From Chrysochromulina tobinii (taxonomy: Eukaryota > Haptophyta > Prymnesiales > Chrysochromulinaceae): a stretch of 11,549 nt of DNA. Below are positions 1 through 7,978 of the stretch, one piece after another. Position 1 is the stretch's first letter. Each line of letters begins with the position of its first letter. Where the stretch lies: NCBI GenBank assembly GCA_001275005.1, contig JWZX01002406.1, positions 1 to 11,549 on the forward strand. The letters run 5' to 3'. The notes under the pieces are model-generated. The model did not search any database. It saw only the letters and a list, made by a program, of their open reading frames with translations, and had not been told where the DNA came from. Position numbers and translations under genes: made by a program.

Positions 1-376
1 TCCCCCTGGCTGGGCTACTGATGGCCCCGCCGACTGTCTCTTCACACGGTGGTTCACGGCCGCTTAACTGTTGGGGTCAAGCGGCAGGTCGCGTAATTTA
101 GAGCTCATGCCATCTCCAAAGCCCGGCACTGCACACCCACGCGCGCGCCGTGACATCCTTGTTCAGTGAGTCATGCACAGCGCCACAGCCACACTGGTAC
201 GGTCGAGAGTGCAGCGCCGTCGTCATCGCGTGCCGCGTGCCCCCTGCCCCTGCGCGCCGGCTCCATGGTGAACATGCAGCGTGTGGCCGCCGCCGCCCCC
301 ACGTGCGCGAGACGGCCCGTGTGTACATGTCCATATGTGTGCATGCTTCTGTGCCACGCGCTGTTGCGGGCGCGCC
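1..376. other. Intergenic, 3' flank of the transglutaminase-like gene
   Basis: No convincing gene. Short open frames on both strands overlap one another, have arginine/cysteine-rich composition and match no domain I recognise. The right part is the downstream flank (probable 3' UTR) of the minus-strand gene ending at 377. I see no AATAAA-type poly(A) signal. A stretch near 320-345 alternates purines and pyrimidines (GTGTACATG...) but is too irregular to call as a repeat. Confidence 0.6.
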
Positions 377-2131
377 CTACCTCCACTTGTGGGAAACCTC
401 GAGCAGGTCCATCTCGATGTTGCCGATGAGCGCCGCCATCTGCATGTGGTTGTTATGGGCCTCCTTATCACTCATCGACGAGGTACCCACCAGCACGTGG
501 CCGACGGAGTAGGGCACATGGAGAGTCGCGTCCAAGTCCAGCCAGCGCCCGTCCACGAGGCCTTGGGTCCACATGTGCCATCCAAACTGCCCGGGCTTGT
601 CCGAGCTGCCTCGGCTCACCTGACCGTCCGCGCCGACGGTCGCCTCACCCGAGATGGCGGAGCCCCCGTCTTCCACGTACACGAGGCCGTGGCACACGCG
701 CGCGGGGATGTGACGCGCCTTGAGTACGGCGGCCAGGAGGACGGCATGTTCGGTGCAGTCGCCCGAGCCCGTGCGCGCTGTCTCACTCGCCGACGCGTAG
801 GCAGTCGACAGGTGCTTGGAGGAGATGTGGTTGTGCACCAGATCCCGAAGGGCAAAAGCAAGCTCCCGCTCCGCTTCGGCCGTGAGCTTGAACGGCTCCT
901 CCGTGATGCTGGGCAGCTTGTGGCCCTGGGCGGCCAGCTGCGCATCGACCCGGTGCGCGAGCTCCACCACCACCTCGTCACTCGAGTCGACCATCGCCGA
1001 AGGCTTGCGGAACTCGGCATTGGTGAGCTCGGCTGAGGTGGCACGGCGCGGCGCCTGCAAGTCGATCGTGACGAGCAGTTGGTTATTGCCCGCGTCGACG
1101 ACCTTCTGATAGCCAGCGGAAGGGAGCTCGAGCTTCGCCTGCTTGTCCTCCTTGATGCGCACCCGGAGCTTCACCATGCGCGCGTCGTACACGTCGGTGA
1201 TCTGGCGCGAGAGCGGCGCAAACATCGCGTACACGAGCTCGGGCAGCTTGCGAGTCGGATCGTCGACCGCCGCCTGCAGCGCGTCTTCCTTGCTCGAGAG
1301 CGCTGCGAGCAGGTGGCCGAAGGGCATGTCGAGCCCCATCTGGAGCATCCGGTAGCAGCGCAGCGGCCCATGCACCGGATACGCCTCGCTCATGTTGACG
1401 GGCACATCCGAGATTTGTACGGTCCAGAGAGAACTCTCGACCTTCTCCTCGCCATCCCAAACTTGGCCCATACCGACGAAGGTAGAGGTGAGATTGACGA
1501 TCCGCGGGCCGAGCTCGGGCCGCATCGTCTGGATCACGATCTCGCGCTCACCCGCACGGCACCGCCGCGTGAACTCGAGGCGGGCGCGCATCCGGCCACG
1601 CCACGGCTCCTCGGGCAACTCCAGATCGGTCACGTGCTCCTTCTCGCCGTTGTACGAGGTGAGCGTGATGCCGCCCTCGATCATCTTGGCGTGCATCTTC
1701 ACCTCCGAGTTGGCGAACCGCTGGTCGTAAGACATCACCGCCACGCCGCCGCTCAGCTCCATCCCGGCAGGCACGTCTGCAGGCGCGGGCTCGGTCAGCA
1801 GCGCCTCCTCGAAGACGGTCTCGAAAGCCATGCGCGATGTGTCGGTGCCGCGGCTCACCTGCACGTCCATCAGCTCCATGTTTTTCACGGACGTCTCAGT
1901 CACAGACACCTGCGTGTTCATGTAGCCCACCGTGGTGTCCGCAATCGTGACCGTGTACCACTCGCTTACGTCGAGCGGCGGCATGAGCGAGGATGACGCG
2001 GCGGCCGCCTCCGCCGCGGCCTGTGCCGCCTGCCATGCCTGGGCCTGCTCCTCCGTCGCCGCCGGCACGGCCGCGCTGGCCGGCGTGCCGATCGCGAGCA
2101 GCGCGAGCAGCGCAACCTCGCGACACCTCAT
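377..2131 (-). CDS. Secreted transglutaminase-like (papain-fold) protein
   Basis: A 584-residue protein. Residues 1-20 form a signal peptide (basic MRCRE, then the hydrophobic ALLALLAIG, cleavage probably after ASA), followed by an Ala/Gln-rich linker to about residue 48. Residues 55-380 form a beta-rich region opening with WYTVTIADTTVGYMN, which resembles the N-terminal domain of bacterial secreted transglutaminase-like proteins. Residues about 415-545 are the transglutaminase-like core. Its triad is complete: Cys459 in GSGDCTEHA, His519 in FGWHMW and Asp534 in WLDLDAT. Members of this superfamily act as cysteine proteases, peptide amidases or crosslinkers, and sequence alone does not say which. 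N-glycosylation sequons lie at Asn213 and Asn246, fitting passage through the ER. The start is the first Met, immediately before the signal peptide. The frame is open with no intron, and the stop is TAG at 377-379. It lies downstream of, and parallel to, the C25 protease gene. The fold and triad are well supported; the substrate is unknown. Confidence 0.88.
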   Translation of the reverse strand: MRCREVALLALLAIGTPASAAVPAATEEQAQAWQAAQAAAEAAAASSSLMPPLDVSEWYTVTIADTTVGYMNTQVSVTETSVKNMELMDVQVSRGTDTSRMAFETVFEEALLTEPAPADVPAGMELSGGVAVMSYDQRFANSEVKMHAKMIEGGITLTSYNGEKEHVTDLELPEEPWRGRMRARLEFTRRCRAGEREIVIQTMRPELGPRIVNLTSTFVGMGQVWDGEEKVESSLWTVQISDVPVNMSEAYPVHGPLRCYRMLQMGLDMPFGHLLAALSSKEDALQAAVDDPTRKLPELVYAMFAPLSRQITDVYDARMVKLRVRIKEDKQAKLELPSAGYQKVVDAGNNQLLVTIDLQAPRRATSAELTNAEFRKPSAMVDSSDEVVVELAHRVDAQLAAQGHKLPSITEEPFKLTAEAERELAFALRDLVHNHISSKHLSTAYASASETARTGSGDCTEHAVLLAAVLKARHIPARVCHGLVYVEDGGSAISGEATVGADGQVSRGSSDKPGQFGWHMWTQGLVDGRWLDLDATLHVPYSVGHVLVGTSSMSDKEAHNNHMQMAALIGNIEMDLLEVSHKWR

Positions 2132-2393
2132 TTGATGGAAGCCACGTGTTCAGAAGCGGGCACGACCTTTTCAACTGAGAAGAGTTGGTACCTTCTCTAT
2201 GAGCACGCTCCGGCTCACAGCCGTTTCACACAGAGCTGCGACCGAAGAAAGTGTGAACGTCAATACCAAACGCGCGCATTGAACGCGCGACCACTGGCGT
2301 GAATGTAATGAAAATCTAAATCTAGAAAACAAGCACGTCCAATTGAGCACGTCTGCTCCGCTCCGCTGCAGCACGCATAAAATACAGCTCATT
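2132..2393. other. Intergenic between the two secreted-enzyme genes
   Basis: These 262 bp hold the 5' flank of the transglutaminase-like gene and the 3' flank of the C25 protease gene. The region is AT-richer than the genes, with an A/T-rich patch near 2305-2335. The short self-complementary element CGCGCG appears twice around 2262-2290. No TATA box or poly(A) signal can be assigned with confidence. Confidence 0.5.
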
Positions 2394-4070
2394 TTACGCC
2401 CCTGTCGCGTTGACCGGCAGGTTCTTGAGGGACATGAGCGAGTCGCCGAAGAGGTTGTACCCTTCGATGGTGTAGTCTCCATCCTGGTTGGGCCACTGCG
2501 TGAGCATGTACTGGATGCCCGCATACATGAGAGGGCCGACCCTGGTCACTTTGCCGCCCGTGAGGGCCGCGAGCGCACCCGTCTCCATGTCGGCCGGCGG
2601 CACCCATTGTGCGGTGGGCGCCGACGAAAACATGGCGATCGCACCCGAGCCCGGCACGTTCGGGTTGCCCTCCATGAGCGCCTCGGCCAAGCACTTCTTC
2701 TCGCCGGTGTGGAACGGCGACGTCGTGTGCCCGAAGTCGCCGCAGTTGCAGCTGCCGTCGAGGATGATCGGGTTCGTGTAACGATTGGTTAGATTGTGCG
2801 CATCATCAATGTCAAAGTGGGTCATGACCCAGTAGTGGCCGGCGCCGTGGCCAAGGTAGTTGACGAGCGACTTGCCCGCATCGAAGGCATCGATGAGATC
2901 CTGCAGCCCTTGCTTGGTCGTCGCGTACGGGTCGCACTCGACCGTGTCTGCCTTGTAGTGCCAGCCGAGCAGCGTCTCCTTGTACTTGGTCACACGAGTG
3001 CAGTCGGTGGGGTGGGCAGGCGTCGGCTTTGGCGCATCTGTCTGGTCGGACGCGATGCCCCACGCATCCCCGACGAAGCTCTTCACGCCCGGCGTGGTCT
3101 CGTAGTGCTGGATCTTGTCCACCTGCGCCGCCGCCGCGTCGCCCGTGATGCGTGACACGAAGAAGTCGATGGCGTAGTCCTGCGTGATGAACGCGTAGCA
3201 GTTGTCACACGAGGCCTTCGACTGGAGGCCGATGGGCGACGGGATGGCCTCGATCGAGCCGAGGAGGAGCACGTGCGCCATCTTGGTCGCCTTGAACTGG
3301 CTCTCGATGTACGCCTTGAATTGGGTCGCCGTCTTGCCGACCTGGCTCGCGGGCACCAGCGTCGTTGGCACGCCCTGCACCTGCTCCTTGTGCGCCTTCA
3401 TCGTGGCCGCCTCCTGGGCGAGGTTCTCGTCGTGGATGAGGAGCGCCGTCTCGGGCGCGCTCGCGTCGAGGACGAGGGCGTCCGAGTTGGCGAACGAGGC
3501 GCGGTACAGCTCCGCGAACGAGCGCGTTACACGCACCGGCATGCCGTTCATGCCCGCCTCCGCCACACCCGTCAGCTCGATCGTCGCCGACGTGAGCACG
3601 CGCAGCGTGCGCCGCGCATGGTCATACCGGACAGGCATAATGGTGAGCACCTGATAGGCAATGTCTCGGAGCACCGCGGGCGCCGAGAGCGTCGCCGCCG
3701 GCGCCAACACGTTGAACACGTGTGTCGCATAGGCGCCCATCTTCATCGGCACGTGTGTCGCGTTCGTCGGACCCCCGCAGCGGAACGAGTGCTGCGCGGG
3801 GGCGAGCATCTGGCGGGCGCCGAGCGCGACCTCTTCGTACACGGCGTTCGTGACGCGCAGCGCCGCGCTGCCTTCCTTGACGGCGAGCGCGTAGGAAGAA
3901 CGCTGCACAGGTAGGGCGGGCTCGCCATCTTCGCCGATCCACGGCGACGTGGCGACGCCGGGCAGCGTGAGGTGGACGATGCCGTCGCCGTTGTCGTGAA
4001 TGCCCAGCTTGGTATGGTCGAGCCGGTGCTCCACGGAGAGCGCAAGAGCGGAAAAGGTTAGCAAGAGCAT
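2394..4070 (-). CDS. Secreted gingipain-like cysteine protease (peptidase family C25)
   Basis: A 558-residue protein. Residues 1-12 (MLLLTFSALALS) are a short signal peptide. Residues about 15-200 are a propeptide-like N-terminal region, with PALPVQRSSYALAV resembling the C25 prodomain. Residues about 205-545 form the caspase-like C25 catalytic domain. Visible C25 landmarks, in order: LLIHDENL and AHVLLLGSIEAIPSP; DFFVSRITG with QVDKIQHYE; the catalytic His408 in NYLGHGAGHYW; the catalytic Cys441 in ILDGSCNCGDF; FSSAPTAQW; and YNLFGDSLMSL at the end of the domain. The protein stops just after that, so it lacks the C-terminal Ig-like and sorting domains of bacterial gingipains. C25 enzymes are endopeptidases, often Arg- or Lys-specific in the gingipains; specificity here is not readable. 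No intron is needed, and the stop is TAA at 2394-2396. The family is best known from bacteria, so an origin by gene transfer is possible but untested. Confidence 0.9.
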   Translation of the reverse strand: MLLLTFSALALSVEHRLDHTKLGIHDNGDGIVHLTLPGVATSPWIGEDGEPALPVQRSSYALAVKEGSAALRVTNAVYEEVALGARQMLAPAQHSFRCGGPTNATHVPMKMGAYATHVFNVLAPAATLSAPAVLRDIAYQVLTIMPVRYDHARRTLRVLTSATIELTGVAEAGMNGMPVRVTRSFAELYRASFANSDALVLDASAPETALLIHDENLAQEAATMKAHKEQVQGVPTTLVPASQVGKTATQFKAYIESQFKATKMAHVLLLGSIEAIPSPIGLQSKASCDNCYAFITQDYAIDFFVSRITGDAAAAQVDKIQHYETTPGVKSFVGDAWGIASDQTDAPKPTPAHPTDCTRVTKYKETLLGWHYKADTVECDPYATTKQGLQDLIDAFDAGKSLVNYLGHGAGHYWVMTHFDIDDAHNLTNRYTNPIILDGSCNCGDFGHTTSPFHTGEKKCLAEALMEGNPNVPGSGAIAMFSSAPTAQWVPPADMETGALAALTGGKVTRVGPLMYAGIQYMLTQWPNQDGDYTIEGYNLFGDSLMSLKNLPVNATGA

Positions 4071-4335
4071 GGGGGGTACAGCGTCGCTTCACAGTCCGGC
4101 ACCGGTTCACACCTTAAGCTCAAGCCCGGAACTGTGGGCGGTCAGAGGTGTTCTAGTGCTGTGCTTTAGAGCGCGCGCGTCCTCTGACTGTTTCACCTTC
4201 TCGATGCAGGCTGCACTCACTCTGAAGTCGGGGGATGAACAGCGAGGCGCTCGCTTGAAGGTCGATCGATCCCCGTCCCGTTCCGAGATCTCACCGGACC
4301 GCGAGCCCGCACAACCACTTCAGCTTGTCCTTTTC
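4071..4335. other. Intergenic, 5' flank of the C25 protease gene
   Basis: These 265 bp separate the start of the C25 gene from the end of the membrane-protein gene, both on the minus strand. They must hold the promoter and 5' UTR of the protease gene. I see no recognisable core promoter motif. Open frames crossing the region have no domain and extend antisense into the neighbouring genes. Confidence 0.5.
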
Positions 4336-6342
4336 TCACATGAGCAAGGCTGGAGGGCTCGCCGGCAGGCCGGCCGACATCCTCTCCATCCCGGCACGCA
4401 GAGCAGCGTACGCGGCGGCGAGCAGCACGGCGAGGATGCACACGTTGTAGAGCAGCCGGAACGTGCCCACCACGAGCCCGTGCGGCTCGGGCGGCACGAG
4501 CTGCGCGAGCGCGGCGGCGCCCGCGACAGCGCTGAGCGCGCGCACGGCGACGAGCGCGGCGTCGGGAACTGCGCGCAGCAGAGGAGCCGCGTACAGCTGC
4601 GCGATCGAGCGTAGGGACGGGCCGTTGTCGGCGTAGCCCTCGTTGCGTGCGGTCGCCTCAGGGACAGCCGCGAGCTCAAGGAGGAGCAGCGGGAGCCCGA
4701 GGCCCGCCACGAGCATAACGGACGCTACGCTGCGCGCGAGCTCAGTGTGCAGCACATCAATGACCAGGGCGCACATGTACCCGAGCACAAGCGCGACGGC
4801 CGCCACCAGCAACGCTAAGCCCGCCGGGTTGCGCGCGTGCGTCTGTCGCGCCCATTCCTTCATCGCCCCTGGCCTCCGATCTCGCGTCGCTGCCGCCCAC
4901 GCCACCGCGGGGTCGACGATGCCTGAGGCGGCGGCGGCGGCGTCGCGACGCTCCTGTGCGGCCGCATCGCGCCACAGACCAAAAGAGAGCTCGGTCACCT
5001 GGTACCCTCCAGTCGGACACAGAGAGACGAGCGCCCCATGCTGCAGCAGAGGTGCGCCCGCGCTGAAGAGTGGCTCCCCCTCCCACTCCCACTCCTCCTC
5101 CACCTCCAGCTCCGCCTCCTCCCCGAAGCCGCCCAAGCCGCCCAAGCCGCCGCCGCTGTCTGTTAGGGGCCGTCCCAGCCGTCGGCGCCGCCCGAGCTTC
5201 TCGAGGGACGGACCGCCGTGCAGCACGCCCGCACCGCCGCTCGCCGACGCGAACCGAGCGCTCGCGGCAGCGCCTGTGGGGAGCTGCTCGAGGAGTTCGG
5301 CGAGGCGCGGCGCCGCAAGCTGATGAGCGAGGGCACCGAAGAGCGCGGGCAAGAGCAGCAGCGCCCCACCGATCGCGAGCACTCCCCCAGCGAGAAGCGC
5401 CGCCAGCGCCGTGCCCAGCGCGGCGAGCGATCGACCGCGCGCGGTCCGCAGGCCAGGCACGCGTGCGAGGATGGTTGCGCTGGCTACGGAGCCGACGGCG
5501 CCGTCGGCGTCGAGGACGAAGAGGACGACGCTGCCCACGAGCGCCACCGCAGCGAGCAGCGCGCGCCCCAGGTGCACGCTGATCCCGAAATAGGCGATGC
5601 TCACCAGCGCGAGCACGACCGTGCATGCAGACGCACCCAGGCCAAAGGCGCGCACGTCGAGGCGCGGCGCGCCAATGAGGGCGCGTTGGAGCAATTCGAG
5701 CTGGAGGCGTGCCTGTGCGCCCAGGAGTATCCAGCTCGAAGAGAGCGCGCTCTGCACACCGCGCTCTGCCGCGCTCTGCGTGGCCGCGCTGGCGCCGCCG
5801 ACTGGGGGCGCCCCACCGATCGCATACTCCGAGGACAAGGCGGACGACGTGGAGGAGGCGCGCATGGGGAGATTGAGCATGGGCCGGGCGGCCTCGATGA
5901 ACTCGGAGGTGTCGAGGTCGGCCGCCAGGCTCACAAGCGTCGCCGCCGGCCCGGGCAGCTGCGAGGTGAGCACCGCGCGCGTGGGCACGGGCACGGAGCG
6001 CAAAGCACGGTGGGCTGCCGCGAGCTGATCCGTGGTGATCGAGGCGGGAACCATTGCGGGATGTCCCGAGGCCGCGGGGACTACGAGCGTCACGAGCGTC
6101 ACAAAGTCGGCTGGCTCGATGAAGGCCGCCGCGCTCACGATCACCGCGGCCTCTGGGCTCGCCATGTCTTCCATGCGCCGCGCGAGCGCCCGCTTGTCGG
6201 CAGGCGAGAGCGCGTGCAGCGCGCGCTGCGCCGCGAGCAGATCGGCGGGCGCGAGCCCTTGGCCGCGCTCAAGCCGCAGGGCTGCCGCAGGGCTCAGGAT
6301 GGGCGCGAGCGCCGCACATGTGGCTGGATCCTGAAGGTCCAT
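4336..6342 (-). CDS. Polytopic membrane protein of unknown function
   Basis: A 668-residue protein from the Met at 6340-6342 (MDLQDPATCAAL). The open frame continues 42 residues further upstream, to 6468, but that part is basic, low in structure and probably 5' UTR. Residues 1-200 are soluble, helical and Ala-rich, with two similar-looking helical segments (LSPADKRALARRMEDM and PVPTRAVLTSQLPGPAA). Membrane segments lie at about 236-255, 261-279, 308-338 (possibly two), 508-531, 540-558, 597-616 and 623-648. The loop between the third and fourth groups, about 340-505, is extramembrane. It contains a basic RRRRLGR run, a glycine repeat (GGGLGGLGGFG) and a strongly acidic, Trp-containing stretch (ELEVEEEWEWEGE). 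I recognise no transporter, channel or enzyme signature, so the function is unknown. The long unbroken frame, the coherent hydrophobic pattern and the stop (TGA at 4336-4338) support a real gene. Confidence 0.75.
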   Translation of the reverse strand: MDLQDPATCAALAPILSPAAALRLERGQGLAPADLLAAQRALHALSPADKRALARRMEDMASPEAAVIVSAAAFIEPADFVTLVTLVVPAASGHPAMVPASITTDQLAAAHRALRSVPVPTRAVLTSQLPGPAATLVSLAADLDTSEFIEAARPMLNLPMRASSTSSALSSEYAIGGAPPVGGASAATQSAAERGVQSALSSSWILLGAQARLQLELLQRALIGAPRLDVRAFGLGASACTVVLALVSIAYFGISVHLGRALLAAVALVGSVVLFVLDADGAVGSVASATILARVPGLRTARGRSLAALGTALAALLAGGVLAIGGALLLLPALFGALAHQLAAPRLAELLEQLPTGAAASARFASASGGAGVLHGGPSLEKLGRRRRLGRPLTDSGGGLGGLGGFGEEAELEVEEEWEWEGEPLFSAGAPLLQHGALVSLCPTGGYQVTELSFGLWRDAAAQERRDAAAAASGIVDPAVAWAAATRDRRPGAMKEWARQTHARNPAGLALLVAAVALVLGYMCALVIDVLHTELARSVASVMLVAGLGLPLLLLELAAVPEATARNEGYADNGPSLRSIAQLYAAPLLRAVPDAALVAVRALSAVAGAAALAQLVPPEPHGLVVGTFRLLYNVCILAVLLAAAYAALRAGMERMSAGLPASPPALLM

Positions 6343-6787
6343 GCGGCGGGTGCGCCGACCGGTCGGCTTTTCAAGCGCAGGACCGGGGAACCCTGTTGTG
6401 GTTGTTTGGCCGCGAGCGAGGAGACTCGTGTGAACCCTTTTCTTTCTCACGAAAGCGGGTTGTCGCACATCGTGCGAAGCTGCGACTCTGGGAAATTCAT
6501 GTCCGAAAGATTATCACGAGCCAACCCCACGAGGGTCGCCCCACAGCAGTCAAGTCAAAGTCAGGACGCGAGCAGCCCCATGCCCCAACATCACGGACAG
6601 GCAGGGCGGACAGGTGCGATGACAACAGGCGCCCCAGATGCCACCCTGCCCTTCGACCCGGGTCGAGTTACACCTCTAAGGCAAACCCACCAAAAAAGGG
6701 AACCCAGTCCGAAGTCTCACAATCCTTTTCATTTGCTGCGGGGAATTAATTCGTAATGGCGGACGAGCCACATTCTCTCTGGGCGGG
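6343..6787. other. Divergent intergenic region
   Basis: These 445 bp lie between the minus-strand membrane-protein gene and the plus-strand acyltransferase gene, so both promoters should be here. Composition falls from strongly GC-rich near 6350 to a mixed sequence by about 6650. The 10-bp palindrome GAATTAATTC is at 6743-6752, just upstream of the short upstream ORF. No TATA box is clear. If the membrane protein started at the earlier Met at 6466-6468, about 126 bp of this region would become coding. Confidence 0.55.
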
Positions 6788-6791
6788 ATGA
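6756..6791 (+). promoter_or_regulatory. Possible upstream ORF ahead of the GNAT gene
   Basis: The ATG at 6756-6758 opens an 11-codon frame (MADEPHSLWAG) that stops with TGA at 6789-6791. This stop overlaps the ATG of the acyltransferase (6788-6790) as ATGA. If transcribed, ribosomes scanning from the 5' end would meet this ATG first, so it could reduce or couple translation of the main ORF. Its context (A at -3 would be expected; here TCGTA precedes it) is not decisive. It could also be the true N-terminus if the main frame is reached by a frameshift or sequence error. No GT donor lies inside it, so a simple intron cannot join it to the main frame. Confidence 0.3.
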
Positions 6792-7327
6792 GGCTCAACG
6801 GTGCAGTGCAGGTGCTGCTTGCATGCTCTCAGAGCGCTAACCTGAAGAGTGTCACACATCCTCAGCTCTCCGTTGAAGTGGATTCGACGGACAGACCCCA
6901 GCCCGACGGCATTGGATGGAAAACTGGTGCAGGATCGCCATTCGGGTCTTGGAGCTTCTCTCTCTTGTATCAAGGTGAGCCAACTTGCAAAGCAATCGTC
7001 TATGCTGCGATGGGCCTTCCCACCGATAGTCTTGACGAGGAGAACCTGAAGGATAACGGTGGCAGCCCGCGGGCAGTAGAATTGTTTGACATCGAAACGT
7101 CGCCCGATTCCCGACGCAAGGGACACGCCACCGCGCTCCTGGACTTCATCTTTGAATGGCTTCCGAGCGAATGCGAAGATCATGCGACGTTGATCTTCGC
7201 CAAGGATGCGTCTGACATACATGGGCTTTATGAGCATTGGGGATGGGTCCGCGAGGAAGAAGACGGCTATGAGCATGTTGTCAGCAGGGCACTCCGGCCT
7301 TTGGACACTGCCTCGACATTGGGATGA
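6788..7327 (+). CDS. GNAT-family N-acetyltransferase-like protein
   Basis: A 179-residue protein, the only plus-strand gene. The GNAT core spans about residues 55-165. The central strand AVELFDIET (96-104) leads into the acetyl-CoA pyrophosphate-binding loop R109-R-K-G-H-A114, which fits the family's Q/R-x-x-G-x-G/A motif. A helix (TALLDFIFEWL), a strand (HATLIFAKD) and the C-terminal DIHGLYEHWGWVRE segment follow; the last corresponds to the usual A-x-x-L-Y-x-x-x-G-F motif with Trp153 in place of Phe. These enzymes move an acyl group from CoA to an amine on a small molecule or protein; the substrate is not readable. The length suits a single-domain GNAT. The first 50 residues are variable and their start is the least certain part, because a short upstream ORF overlaps it. 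Base composition is clearly less GC-rich than the genes to the left. The stop is TGA at 7325-7327. Confidence 0.8.
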   Translation: MRLNGAVQVLLACSQSANLKSVTHPQLSVEVDSTDRPQPDGIGWKTGAGSPFGSWSFSLLYQGEPTCKAIVYAAMGLPTDSLDEENLKDNGGSPRAVELFDIETSPDSRRKGHATALLDFIFEWLPSECEDHATLIFAKDASDIHGLYEHWGWVREEEDGYEHVVSRALRPLDTASTLG

Positions 7328-7978
7328 TGCGGAGGCTCGTACGCGCAATTGCTCATCCATGACTGACCCCGTGGCCGTTAAGTCGCATACGATGCCGTCA
7401 AGTTGCATACGATATCGTCTGCGACTTGACGGCCACTCGAGACTATCGCGCCCGAGATGGGGCGGTCCCCCGGCGGACCACACCCGCCGCGTCCCGGACG
7501 CGGTGAAGCGAAGACTACCGAGATGTTTCTTCGTTGGTCGACGTTCCCGTCCTGGGCCGAGCAGTATTTTCTATCGTTCTCGCCTGGCTCTATCCGTCTT
7601 TCTGTGTTCGTCGGGCAACGAGCCCAGAGCCAGACGAGAACATCAACCGGCCGGGCGAGCCTAGATGCTCAAATGGTAAATGCAGACGGTCGACACACGA
7701 CACACACAGTCGAGTCGGGACGGATACGTACCAGTTCCAGTATGAAGTTTCATCCGTCCTGTTCACGACGTCTGCTGTGTGTTCTGTCGGCATGCTAAAT
7801 GACCCGCACGGCTCTCAGCCGCTCGCACGTCGCAGGCCTCGCTGTCCACTTGCGCACCGTCTTCCGAACTCGATTGCTCCGCATGCCCCATCTGCGCCCC
7901 ATGCTACTGCCTGCGCGCGCGCGCCACGCTCCCATCCCCGCTGCTGCCTCGTTGTCAAGTTTGTGCGGAAGATGGCCT
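7328..7978. other. Convergent intergenic region
   Basis: These 651 bp lie between the 3' ends of two convergent genes, so they should hold both 3' UTRs and terminator or poly(A) regions. The clear structure is the three-copy repeat and palindrome at 7371-7436. A CA-rich patch (GACACACGACACACACAG) lies near 7692-7710. An open frame at 7534-8112 (+) has no domain, an irregular composition and runs antisense into the next gene, so I do not call it. The rest shows nothing I can assign. Confidence 0.55.
7371..7436. repeat. Three-copy 20-bp repeat forming a long palindrome
   Basis: Unit 1 (7374-7393, GCCGTTAAGTCGCATACGAT) and unit 2 (7394-7413) are direct tandem copies, 18 of 20 bases identical. 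A third copy (7414-7433) follows immediately in inverted orientation, two mismatches from the complement of unit 2. Units 2 and 3 together make a 40-bp spacerless near-palindrome centred on ACGATATCGT. Alternatively, 7371-7393 pairs with 7414-7436 (21 of 23) around unit 2 as a 20-nt loop. It lies 44 bp past the acyltransferase stop. It could be a 3'-end hairpin, a protein-binding array or a remnant of a small inverted-repeat element. Confidence 0.85.

Noticed and set aside
1079-1996. Plus-strand open frame (305 codons) antisense to the transglutaminase-like gene
   Set aside because: His/Arg/Leu-rich shadow of codon bias. The minus strand carries a full catalytic triad and a signal peptide.
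5070-5155. Pyrimidine-rich tract as a triplex-forming (H-DNA) element
   Set aside because: It is interrupted by purines and has no clean mirror symmetry. It is explained by Glu/Gly codons in the acidic loop of the membrane protein.
5218-6756. Long plus-strand open frame (512 codons) antisense to the membrane-protein gene
   Set aside because: Extremely Arg/Glu/Gly-rich, with no hydrophobic core pattern or domain. It is the expected shadow of a GC-rich gene, while the minus strand shows coherent membrane helices.
7371-7436. CRISPR-like repeat array
   Set aside because: Only three 20-bp units, directly abutting, one of them inverted, with no spacers between them and no Cas-type gene nearby.
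6746-7483. Minus-strand open frame (245 codons) antisense to the GNAT gene
   Set aside because: No recognisable domain, and it spans the intergenic palindrome. The plus strand has the acetyl-CoA-binding motif in the right place.
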